DNA of 64,000 bases from NCBI GenBank assembly GCA_014871385.1, contig CM026423.1:15854467-15918466 (forward strand), in the 5' to 3' direction. This document shows positions 14,207 through 25,410 of the stretch, piece after piece (the first letter of the stretch is position 1; each line of letters begins with the position of its first letter). A program made the position numbers and the translations under genes. Under the pieces are notes generated by a model that saw only the letters and a list, made by a program, of their open reading frames with translations, was not told the DNA's origin and did no database searches. Source of the DNA: Ceratodon purpureus (taxonomy: Eukaryota > Streptophyta > Bryopsida > Pseudoditrichales > Ditrichaceae).

Positions 14207-14578
14207 ATGCCGAAGGTGTGTAATGCGAGATCCAGGAGGACGAGAGCGGCTGTAGGTTTGCCCCCAAAGGCACCGGCGAGTTATGAGGAGCTGCGGCCGT
14301 GGCTGCTGGAGGTGGAGCGCGCTAGAGAACGAGGCATGGACCTGCCACCGTTTAGGCACATCGGAAGCCTCCATGTTGGTGAAGGTGAATGGCGTTGGAC
14401 AGTGCTTTGTACCAATGAGCTTCTCCGTATTATGGAGTTGTCCCTAATCCCGTATCCCTTGCTATCGAACGTCGATGAGAATCCAGTTGTTCAGCTGCCC
14501 GAAGTGATCATATCGGATGGCGAAACTTGCTGGTTTGATATGGACAAGAGTTGGACTGTATATCCTTCGAAGGATTAG
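14207..14578 (+). CDS. Small MULE accessory ORF, 123 residues, unknown
   Basis: This open frame from ATG 14207 has a basic N-terminus (MPKVCNARSRRTRAA) followed by a compact region with ASYEELRPWLLEVERARERG, GEWRWTVLCTNELLRIMELS and EVIISDGETCWFDMDKSW. The composition is typical of a small globular protein. It is single-exon as read, but an upstream exon cannot be excluded. It lies in the left arm of the giant MULE, upstream of the converging 3' end of the methyltransferase-like gene. I do not recognise a family. Its position fits an accessory gene of the element. Confidence 0.5.
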   Translation: MPKVCNARSRRTRAAVGLPPKAPASYEELRPWLLEVERARERGMDLPPFRHIGSLHVGEGEWRWTVLCTNELLRIMELSLIPYPLLSNVDENPVVQLPEVIISDGETCWFDMDKSWTVYPSKD

Positions 14579-15091
14579 TACTGTGAAGTCTAGTGGGGTG
14601 TTCGAATACATTACTTTAGATGTGGTACCTCATTGGATCTAGATACGAGTATTCCACCATGATGGTTTTAGATAATATAGATGATTCTAGGAATAAGAAA
14701 AGAAAAACCAACTAAAAGAAATGGTCTTAAAAGTCCATGGAATATTTCAGAGTTCGTGTACAATAATGGAGTAGCCGAAACCAAGATGTACACCAAGTGA
14801 AGAATAGGTAACATGGCTATGCAAATGTGGGATTTTGAATGAGTAAAATATAAATAACAGCACAATATTACACTTGAGCCTTTCTTTTGTAACATTTTAT
14901 TCTTCATATTATATTTTGAGCATTACAGTTGTGACATTTCATCCTTTACAAACACGGAGACAAATTGGACATGAGAATTATAACAAGTTTAGGTTCAGGG
15001 AAGTAGAATAGACGAAGGATTACCCAATGAACTCCAATTAAATCAAATCAAATCAAATGAAAACAACAATAGACCGAAGCCTCCTTCAACC
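14579..15091. other. Spacer between converging MULE genes
   Basis: AT-rich, 0.5 kb. It has the second copy of the diverged direct repeat at about 14730-14795 and an AATCAAATCAAATCAAATG microrepeat near 15040. It probably holds the 3' untranslated ends of both neighbours. Confidence 0.45.
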
Positions 15092-18000
15092 TCAGAACAT
15101 GCTACAGTCACTACTTTCACTCTCAGAACTAGATGACTCCGTATCTCCTTCTACCGCCTCGTCATCGACAAATTGAAGGGCCCTGGGATCAAAAGTAGTT
15201 GGCCGACTAGGAACATATGTAAGGGCTCCAGATTGAAACGCCTGTGCTAAGCCCTCTGCGTAGTCCGGAAGTATGAAAGGCTGAATCGGGCTGGAATGAA
15301 GACGCCACGATGGAGTGGACACAGCTCTTGGCACACGTGGCGGTGATGCTGAAACTACTCTGCAATAGAGAACCGATTGTGGTTAGATAGAGTACGTAGA
15401 GCTGGAAAGAGAAGTAATGATTGGATAATTTGAACAAAGAATAGAAGACTTACACCACTTATCAGGCCTTGGTCTCTTTGGAGGCGCTTCGCCTGCTGCT
15501 GCCGGCCTTGGATGTTTAGGAGGGCCCATGGCGGATGGTTTGAGAAGGGCGTTGAATATGGCTTCGTCCTCCTCAAAAGCGAGAATGTGGCGACCAGTAG
15601 CCTGGGCAGCCTTGATGGAGGCTCCTGAAACTCGGAGAGATACAAAGAAATGAGAAACTGTGGTAAAAACGAGAGGAATAATTCAGAAAAGATATGCATG
15701 AATAGTTACCTGTCCCAGCATTCCAATCAACAACTATGTCGCCGGGCTTCGACAGCTCCTCAATTATGCCCTGCATCATCTCGATGGATTTCTCCCTTGG
15801 GCCTCTCCACGGCACCTCCCCATTCATGAGCTGCGAATCCACATCGGTCAAGTTGAAAATGGCATCACTCTCGGTAATGTTGAGGAGCCCATGTATCAGG
15901 TCTTCCTTCTTCGTCTGGAAGGAGAAGGTACTGCCACTACGAACGTAGACGCGAATCCAGAATCGCATAGTCTGCAGTCAAGCAAAACTAGTGAGTAAAT
16001 TGAAGCGGAAGGGTTATCAGTAAGCGAAGAGAAGGGCATGTTCAGGAAAAGTACCAAGTTCTCGGGGTTCGTAGGAGAAGTGAGGCCGAGGACATTGACA
16101 CCCCACCAGTCCTTGAACAGCACGTATCCACCATTAGCAGCTTCGTCCTCGATATCCTTAGCCAGCTTCTGATCAGTGTTGTAGATGAGGCAGATAGCAC
16201 CATCTTTCTGCAGGAAATCATCTGCGAAATGGAAGATGTCGTACAAATAATCCTTGTAGCGAGAGTTCCAAGGCGGAATACTCGTGGGGGGAACGGAAAC
16301 GGATGGGACGGGAAGATTCTCAGGGATGTCGGCAATGATCAAGTCGACTCCCAGATGGTCCTCTTGTTTGCACCGGTCCCCAACTATGTTTTCGCGGCCT
16401 GCTCCAAACTTGAGGAAACAAGAAAGCAGAGTTAGTAACTACATAGCGAGTAGAGGTGGCAGAATCCAGTGAATGTCAAAATATAGGAACAAACCTTGCG
16501 AATGAAGTCTTGAGTCTTGATCCAATCCGGGTCGCCACCTTTTCTCTCCTGTCTCCTATTTCGCCGTAACATGGAATCCACAGAGGAGTTGAAGACGGAG
16601 ACATGTGTGGAAATCGAAGCTCCAGCGGAAGAAGTTGTTTGAGGATATAGTTTGGCCTTCCTCTGCTGAAGGAGACCTCTGGTGATCTCCGAAGCACTGA
16701 TCGATGAAGGAGCCGGTGAAGAAGCTGGAGAAGGGTTGGTAACGACAACACCCGGAGACGGATCTGGTGCCTTGTCAGCTGGCGCGGAAGACTCCGCACC
16801 AGTTTGCTGTGATGCCTCTGACTGAGAACGTAGAGATTTCAATCGCCTTCCTCTCCCTTTCTTCGGTGGAGGAGCAGAGGATTGATCTTCAGGGCTTCCA
16901 AAATCGTCTGCACCATCCTCTGTGTCCTCGACCACCACCGCACCCCCATCGTGTAGAGTCTTGACTTCGACCTCTGAATCAATCGTGAAACCACGAGAGC
17001 AATCAAGGTACCAGCATCCCTCAAGCAAGTGAGGAGCTTTGTACCTTTGCAGCTGCTGGGGAGAATAGATACACTGGTCCGAGGTTGTCTCCGTCCAAGA
17101 ACGGAAGTAGTTGGGTAGCTGCTGGACTGTGATGACCCCCTTCAAAACAAGCTCTCGCATGAAGTACCTAAGAGAAGAGATTTAGAAGGTTAGTAGCATA
17201 GAAAGCTCTAGCGAATTAGAATACACGAATGCGAAAAAGTAACGCAATATACCGGTAAATAACCCGCTTGACAACATCAGCGGTTCCAGGGAATTTAGCG
17301 AAGTCGGACTTCTTCTCAAAGGGCTTCTTTGCTCTCTTTCCAATGAACGAAGGGAAGGCCTTGTCCCAGAACATAATACGTGAACTCTCGACGTAATCGC
17401 CCGGCTGTTGGACATCAGGAAATGCCCTCCAGTCGATATCGAGGTTCTCCGACTTGAATATGTCCTCGACCTCGTTGACGACGGCCTCCTCCAACTGAAA
17501 TACAGAATTGAAATAAGTACCAATGAGAAAAGAATTCAGAAAGCATGTTGTCATTGGTAAGGCATTTTTCGAAACCATACCCCAGCCCAGAATGAAGCCC
17601 TGTTTAACCAAGGGTCAAAATCAGTATCCTTGAATCCTGGCGGTGGAAATCTGTAAGATAGTCTGGAACTCAGAGATGAGTTCCACCACCGCAGCCACCG
17701 AACCTTGTATTTGGGCTCAACGGCCGCCGGACAGATCTTCTGGAGCTTATCAAGGGACATTTCAGGTTTGGAGTTTAGACTGTAATGCCGATTGATCTGC
17801 CAGGAGCAGAGAAGTATTAGAAAATAGTATTCAGAACTTTGAATCAATTCCAAATTCTTAAATGATATTGAATGAAGTAGTTACCTCATTCAGGAAGTCG
17901 TCTCCGTTTTTGGGGTTTGCAATTGCCAAGTACTTGGTGAAGTCCTTATTCTTTATGGATTCCACCATTTTCTCAGACGCATCATTCATGATTTCCCAAA

Positions 18001-21000
18001 CCGCAGATGCAGTCTGTTCATCCGCCGGTGTCTTCTCCATGTAGGCATTAGCTGCTTCATCCGAGGCCACAGCAATTTCCCGCTGTAGAAGGATAACCAA
18101 TTTTTAGAAAATTCATAATTGGACGAAATTAATCTTTCAAAGTATGAGAGAAGATAGAACGAGCGAAGACGGAGAGGAGGTCAAACTTACTCGGTAGAGA
18201 AAGGCGATGAAAACTCGAGTAGTTAAGGGAAACCATGACGGGTTCGGCGGCTTGTTTTTCAAACAAGCTTCGTATTCTTGAGGGTTCAGGAGGTCCTTGA
18301 ACTCCTCCAGCTTCATCATTCCGAATGAGCGGATTCGAAACAATTTTGCTGGGAGATTACTCTTCACGTGGTCATTCTCGGTCGACCTGAATATCAAATT
18401 AGTAAATAAGTTGAAGAAATATTATAGAAAATGATTCCAAGTGGATAACATATACTTAAGTTTTTTGAACGTACCAGTTGATGTCGTGCATAGCGTGCAG
18501 GAGAATACCCACATGGCCACGAGGGTCAAGTACAATGCAATGCACAGAGATGTGCCAGGATGGGTCGTCCGCGTGATGCTTGTTGATGTGCCGGAGCCAA
18601 GCGGAGAGGCGATGATTACCCTCCCAGACATAGAACATCTTGTGCGAGAACTGCAGCAACTCCTCGTCCCCAGAGACCTCATCATCAAAGCGATCACTTG
18701 CGGCCCTCCATAAAGGGCTCCAAGTGGCCATGATCTCCGCCGTCACATTCTTCGTTTCCTCTTCGGTGTTGTACATGGAGATGTACATGACGCGGTCCCC
18801 ATCTCTATATCCCTTAACAAACTCTCGCTCCAAGTGTTGTACCCCCATTTCTCCCACTGGTCTAACCTTGGCCATTGGAATCATCCTGCATAAGGGCACC
18901 AGCATTCGAGACTTCTGCGACGGTTTGATCCTACAGTTGTTGATGACGGCGTTGGAGTCCAACTTGTATGTTATTCGATGCTGCAATTCCCCTTCCATAG
19001 CAGTCTTCAAGTCGATCGGGCAAGATGGTTTTGCCAACACATCTTGTGTTAGCGTGACCTGCGAAGAGGTGTTCGAATAAAGAGAGGAATCACAATCAGA
19101 GGAAGTCATGCAAAGAAGACAAGTATGTAAAAGAAAGTAACAATATATCTTCATACTGTCATTTCTTTTGTAACAAGTCAATCGTCATCTGCGATGGGAG
19201 GAACTATCTACGTGATGCTCGACTATAGTACTCCTTGGACTGTCTACAGTTCCAGTGACGGCGCCTCCTCCAAAACCGCCTCGTCTGCTGAACCGGGCAC
19301 GGCAGAATTGCCGGAAGCGCGAAGACCACATGTGCTGGCCTTCTTACTCTAATAGGCGAGGAAGGCGAGGGTGGAGACATCGGCGGTGAGCCCTGTGGAG
19401 GGGAGGTGGGCATGTAGCCCGGAGAGGTAGGCTCATACACTGGGGAGGTAGGCATGTACACGGGAGAAGTAGGCATGTACTGGGGAGAGTGGACCTCGAA
19501 AGGTCCACTATCTCCAAGTACAGGGTTGGCTACATCACAGATACAATAAGGCCGATCAAATGAATCCGAGAGATCGGAAACATTGATGACTGAAATGGGG
19601 GATGTGGCGGACATCTCAGGAGCATCTGAATATACCTAGTGTACATAAAATAATTTAAGGTTAAACTGCAGATCCAAAAATGAGAGAAACAACAACGCAG
19701 AGGTCGAGGACAAACTATTAGGATCAAAAGAATCATAGGTTTTCAGTAGAAAGTAAAAAAGTACCTCGGTTTCTGCGGGAGTCGGATCTTGACCTTGGCT
19801 CTCCATGTTGTCCTCAGAGGATTCCTAAGTCACAAGGAACGTTTATGATGTTACATCAAACATGGAAGAACAATCTTGTAACTGTTAAGTTAAAAGAAAA
19901 TTGAAATGAAAAACTAAACAAATAAAAAACCATCACGCATTCACTCTCATGGAGCCCCAAACAACAACAGCCGAGAATTTGACCAAGTCACTAACAGAAG
20001 CCCTTGCAACCAATCCTCCCCCTCGAAGACAGTAGGCAAGTACGGCACTTAATTTTAAATATTTTTAAAAAAAAAAAAACCACAAAAATTAGTAAGAGCC
20101 GCATAGGTTAGCAATGCTAACATGTCAAAATTAAAACATGTCCAGCCTACTGTCGTCACAGACAGTAGGCTGGGAGGGTTGTTTATTTTAAAATATATTA
20201 GAAAAAAAAAACAATATCAATAAATAAGCAGCCCCAAGGAATCGATTATGGACCATCAATTATTTTTAATTTAAAATTTAAAAAGCATAGCAGCCCTCAA
20301 GCATATCAGCTAGCATCATGCATATCAGCCCCCATGCATATCAGCCCCCATGCATATCAGCCCCCATGCATATCAGCCACAAGCATAGCAGCCCACAAGC
20401 ATAGCAGCATTCAAGCAAATTAAAAAAATTTAATAAATAAATTAGTAAGAGCCGCATAGGTTAGCAATGCTAACATGTCAAAATTAAAACATGTCCAGCC
20501 TACTGTCGTCACAGACAGTAGGCTGGGAGGGTTCTTTATTTTAAAATATATTAGTAAGAAAATACCAATATCAATAAATAAGCAGCTCCAAGGAATCGAT
20601 TATGGACCATCAATTAATTTAAATTTAAAATTAAAAAAGCATAGCAGCCCTCAACATATCAGCTAGCATCATGCATATCAGCCCCCATGCATATCAGCCC
20701 CCATGCATATCAGCCCGCAAGCATATCAGCCCACAAGCATAGCAGCATTCAAGCAAATTAAAAAAATTTATAACAGAAATTAGTAAGAGCCGCATAGGTT
20801 AGCAATGCTAACAAGTCAAAATTAAAACATGTCCAGCCTACTGTCGTCACAGACAGTAGGCTGGGAGGGTTCTTTATTTTAAAATATATTAGTAAGAAAA
20901 TACCAATATCAATAAATAAGCAGCTCCAAGGAATCGATTATGGACCATCAATTAATTTAAATTTAAAATTTAAAAAGCATACCAGCCCTCAAGCATATCA

Positions 21001-24000
21001 GCTAGCATCATGCATATCAGCCCCCATGCATATCAGCCCCCATGCATATCAGCCCCCATGCATATCAGCCCGCAAGCATATCAGCCCACAAGCATAGCAG
21101 CATTCAAGCAAATTAAAAAAATTTAATACAGAAATTAGTAAGAGCCGCATAGGTTAGCAATGCTAAGAAGTCAAAATTAAAACATGTCCAGCCTACTGTC
21201 GTCACAGACAGTAGGCTGGGAGGGTTCTTTATTTTAAAATATATTAGTAAGAAAATACCAATATCAATAAATAAGCAGCTCCAAGGAATCGATTATGGAC
21301 CATCAATTAAATCCGAATGAGCTGGATTCAAAATTAAAACATGTCCAGCCTACTGTCGTCACAGACAGTAGGCTGGGAGGGTTCTTTATTTTAAAATATA
21401 TTAGTAAGAAAAAACCAATATCAATAAATAAGCAGCTCCAAGGAATCCATTATGGACCATCAATTAAATCCGAATGAGCTAGATTCAAAATTAAAACATG
21501 TCCAGCCTACTGTCGTCACAGACAGTAGGCTGGGAGGGTTCTTTATTTTAAAATATATTAGTAAGAAAATACCAATATCAATAAATAAGCAGCTCCAAGG
21601 AATCCATTATGGACCATCAATTAATTTAAATTTAAAATTTAAAAAGCATACCAGCCCTCAAGCATATCAGCTAGCATCATGCATATCAGCCCCCATGCAT
21701 ATCAGCCCCCATGCATATCAGCCCGCAAGCATATCAGCCCACAAGCATAGCAGCATTCAAGCAAATTAAAAAAATTTAATACAGAAATTAGTAAGAGCCG
21801 CATAGGTTAGCAATGCTAACAAGTCAAAATTAAAACATGTCCAGCCTACTGTCGTCACAGACAGTAGGCTGGGAGGGTTCTTTATTTTAAAATATATTAG
21901 TAAGAAAATACCAATATCAATAAATAAGCAGCTCCAAGGAATCGATTATGGACCATCAATTAATTTAAATTTAAAATTTAAAAAGCATACCAGCCCTCAA
22001 GCATATCAGCTAGCATCATGCATATCAGCCCCCATGCTTATCAGCCCCCATGCATATCAGCCCGCAAGCATATCAGCCCACAAGCATAGCAGCATTCAAG
22101 CAAATTAAAAAAATTTAATACAGAAATTAGTAAGAGCCGCATAGGTTAGCAATGCTAACAAGTCAAAATTAAAACATGTCCAGCCTACTGTCGTCACAGA
22201 CAGTAGGCTGGGAGGGTTCTTTATTTTAAAATATATTAGTAAGAAAATACCAATATCAATAAATAAGCAGCTCCAAGGAATCGATTATGGACCATCAATT
22301 AATTTAAATTTAAAATTAAAAAAGCATAGCAGCCCTCAAGCATATCAGCTAGCATCATGCATATCAGCCCCCATGCATATCAGCCCCCATGCATATCAGC
22401 CCGCAAGCATATCAGCCCACAAGCATAGCAGCATTCAAGCAAATTAAAAAAATTTAATACAGAAATTAGTAAGAGCCGCATAGGTTAGCAATGCTAACAA
22501 GTCAAAATTAAAACATGTCCAGCCTACTGTCGTCACAGACAGTAGGCTGGGAGGGTTCTTTATTTTAAAATATATTAGTAAGAAAATACCAATATCAATA
22601 AATAAGCAGCTCCAAGGAATCCATTATGGACCATCAATTAATTTAAATTTAAAATTAAAAAAGCATAGCAGCCCTCAACATATCAGCTAGCATCATTCAT
22701 ATCAGCCCCCATGCATATCAGCCCCCGTGCATATCAGCCCGCAAGCATATCAGCCCACAAGCATAGCAGCATTCAAGCAAATTAAAAAAATTCAATACAG
22801 AAATTAGTAAGAGCCGCATAGGTTAGCAATGCTAACAAGTCAAAATTAAAACATGTCCAGCCTACTGTCGTCACAGACAGTAGGCTGGGAGGGTTCTTTA
22901 TTTTAAAATATTTGAGTAAACCCACAGCACTACGAGTCACTCGCAGCAACAAACCCATTGGCATCGTGCTGAGGTATCCCCCCCCACCGGCACCACTTGA
23001 GGTAACAGCCCCGGGACTTACACTTACGCTTAGCTTGCTCCCGGGTGGCCACTCACTGCGGATGGACAGTCCCACTTGGCCGCGAGCCACCGAGAACAAA
23101 CCAGCCCAGACACAAACAAACACTCACGGGGAAACATGAAACCAACATCACGTAACCCCCAATCGTTGATGGCAAAATGCCGAGGCAATGATATTATTGA
23201 ATGTGTGTGACCCTTTTAATTGATCACAACTGTGCTATTACAGTTGAGTGCGCATCGTCGTGCCCAATTGACCACCCTATCAACAACCCTGTGCAAGGTT
23301 AGAGCAAGGTGGGGGCAACGGAGCAAACAACCCGCCACAACTCCCCAAATCCGAACCCGAAATCTCTTCTCATTAAAAACCTTGAAGCCACAACCAAATC
23401 TTCGCAAACCAACTACCCAAAACTGAATCTGTTCGAACAGCAATCATTACTCATGCGGTACAGTCGAGTACAGCCCACAATACCATTGCCCGAATTCAAA
23501 CCTCAATCATTCACATTAAAAATTTCGTTCAAATGCAGACAATCCACAATCCAAAAACCAAGCAACCAGGCAAACCACGCAGCCACAACCAGCTGCAACA
23601 TAGCGAAACCCAACTCCGAAATCTCTCATCCGCAACCCAACTACCCACAATCAAGTTCCAACAATCCCCAACATCAAATCCCGACAGAACACCCACATCA
23701 ACATTGAGTACCATAAAGTCGCAACCCGCAACCACATATGCACACCCCAAACACCGAATCCCGAAACCCAACCTCAAAGTCAAACGTGAATAAAGAAGAT
23801 CCGTACTGAAGAATATCCGTACACTCTGAACGTACAATCGAGTAACCCCAACCTTCAAATGCGTCACCATCACAAGACTTGCTGCACACTACGGATACAT
23901 ACCTCTTCTCCATCTTCTGGGTCTTCTTCCGCGTCGTCCCCGTCCGTCGTCACCTGCTCGTCCGTGGCATTCCCAACCTGCCTGACCTGATCCTCTCCTC

Positions 24001-24869
24001 CTCCAAGCTCCTCCGCGGCCATCTCCTCATCACCCTGCCCTGCAGCCCCAAGGCCGACCTGCTCATCTTCCTCTCTCCCCATCTGCTCGTTTCTTGCTGC
24101 CATTCTCTCGCCCCCTTCCCCTGCTTCGAAAATCGCACTCCTTGCTCGCCTCGCAATGACTCGCAACTGGTCCAGTTCGCTCCCCGCCCCTGGTAGTGAT
24201 CCTCTACTCAAGTCTCCGAGATTCCTCATCCTTGGAGTACTCTTCGCATATAATTAAAATGTTTACATCCATCAGTTCTTCGGCCTTCATGTGTTCTAAA
24301 GAAGAACATTCGGAAATTTGCATATTACAAGGTAAATATCGTAAATAGTAAAACATCTTTTTATTATAATACCGCATTAATATTAACAAGCAATAGAATC
24401 TAGAAGGTAATGTCATACTAACCTCATCGGAGTTCAAATGCAGATTAGATTGAGAATCCGTCTCCCCCGTCAAAGAGTCATTGAATGCGATAGACGGCTG
24501 CGGTGACTCTACTCTTTGACTACAATTAAAAACTAATTCTTCCGTCATGGCCTCACTTTGAACTCCTCTTAAGATTATCTGCTGTCCCTGCTCCTGATTC
24601 TCAACGGCGGTATTCTCTATACTCTCTTCTTCCTCCTCCACAATAGAGTCTAGAATGAGTTTACGAATACTACAGAACTTTAAGGCTACAGGTAAACCTG
24701 ATCCTCTCGTTTTCACTGGAGCACTCACATGGTCACGTTGAAATTCTACCTTCTTACGTGACTCTCTCCTCTTCCTCGCTCTTCTATCCGTAAAATCTGT
24801 AACACCTCGTTTTCGTCTAGGTTTAGGAGTGACATAAGTGGAGGGAGATGGCCCTTCACTCTGCTTCAT
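15092..24869 (-). CDS. ParB-like / beta-class methyltransferase-like protein with CTD-type heptads (14 exons)
   Basis: Exons on the minus strand are 24423-24869, 23903-24241, 19765-19824, 19348-19635, 18475-19058, 18191-18386, 17885-18082, 17581-17796, 17253-17494, 16495-17167, 16055-16408, 15710-15971, 15454-15624 and 15092-15348. All junctions are GT-AG, phases agree, and the total is 4,287 nt (about 1,428 residues). The N-terminus is basic (PKPRRKRG, RRARKRRESRKK) and then acidic. Four heptads Y-x-P-T-S-P-x occur at residues 335-362. A ParB-like segment (about 430-573) has EGNHRLSAW at 524-532. A Pro/Ser-rich linker contains KKGRGRRLK. The C-terminus has LIIADIPEN (about 1104-1112) at the place of motif IV (DPPY), then GDIVVDWNAGTGASIKAA with GRHILAFEED (about 1277-1306) as motif I. 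That order is beta-class. ParB-methylase fusions are known in phage and bacteria. DIPE instead of DPPY makes catalysis uncertain. Confidence 0.8.
19396..19479 (-). other. RNA polymerase II CTD-like heptads in the methyltransferase-like protein
   Basis: Four consecutive heptads begin at Tyr 335, 342, 349 and 356. Each reads Y-(M/E)-P-T-S-P-(V/G/P), matching the Pol II consensus Y1-S2-P3-T4-S5-P6-S7 except at positions 2 and 7. The Tyr, Thr4 and Ser5 phosphorylation sites are retained. Confidence 0.85.
19825..23902 (-). other. Intron 2 of the methyltransferase-like gene (4.1 kb) housing a repeat array
   Basis: The donor is GAG|GTATGT at 23902 and the acceptor CTTAG|GAATCC at 19824, both phase 0. 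The array occupies about 20040-22912. The remaining 22913-23902 is Cys/Ala/Pro-codon-like CA-rich DNA with no convincing coding. Every other intron in this gene is under about 350 bp. Confidence 0.7.
20040..22912. repeat. Tandem array with ten perfect hairpins
   Basis: Units of about 340 bp, with two shortened units near 21300-21500, each carry CCAGCCTACTGTC-GTCACA-GACAGTAGGCTGG (13-bp arms, 6-nt loop). They also contain GTTAGC-AAT-GCTAAC and a sub-array of CATGCATATCAGCCCC-like 16-mers. Hairpins start near 20142, 20495, 20833, 21188, 21345, 21502, 21841, 22180, 22519 and 22857. The palindrome is invariant while the surrounding bases vary, which suggests selection or recent homogenisation. 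Confidence 0.92.
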
Positions 24870-25410
24870 GTGTCTAACCAAAGGACTGACTCTCTCACAA
24901 AAAGACTCTCTGAAAAACTTCCTGCCCGCTTAAATACCTATAAGGAACAACTATTTGGATACAACCCTAAGTTCATATAGCATCTTAACAGTATAATCAT
25001 TTTATACACTCTTTATTTTAAGAATATTAATAATAGTTCTATTCTTAAGTGTAGTTTAAAATATTAAGCTTTAAATATATAGGCGAAATCCAAGCACACT
25101 CTAAATTAAAAGATTAGAATCAAGCACTTGAAAGCATGCTCCTCTTTATATTCACTGATTTAAATGTAGAATTTTAAAGACGGCGCAATCCAATCTTACC
25201 AAACTTTATAACTAATAGAATCTGCGCCACGATTGAAATTATTAAAGTACAGTTATTAATATCTTACCTGCTATACTTCGGCCAGCAAAAAGTCACATTC
25301 CAAATAGTTAGAGCCGTCCCTCTTAAATCGCACATTCGTTACGTAACAGAATGAATCATTCTCCACCTGTTCACACGGACATTCCGACCTGAATATAATG
25401 ATCAACAGCG
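24870..25410. promoter_or_regulatory. Bidirectional promoter region of the MULE
   Basis: About 540 bp, AT-rich, separate the divergent start codons of the methyltransferase-like and transposase genes. TATA-like runs (TTTAAATATATAGG near 25070) are visible. The shared spacer implies that both genes could be expressed or silenced together. Confidence 0.5.

Noticed and set aside
19204-19347. Extension of the CTD-heptad exon to the stop at 19204 as the end of a separate protein
   Set aside because: A good donor (AGA|GTAAGA) at 19347 joins in phase to the next exon, whereas the extension is Arg/Trp-rich without support.
20475-21769. Repeated small ORFs (MDHQLNPNELDSKLKHVQP...) in the hairpin array
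   Set aside because: They arise from translating the tandem repeat and have no independent coding support.
20040-22912. CRISPR-like array
   Set aside because: Units are long with internal sub-repeats and no unique spacers, and the context is a plant nuclear intron.
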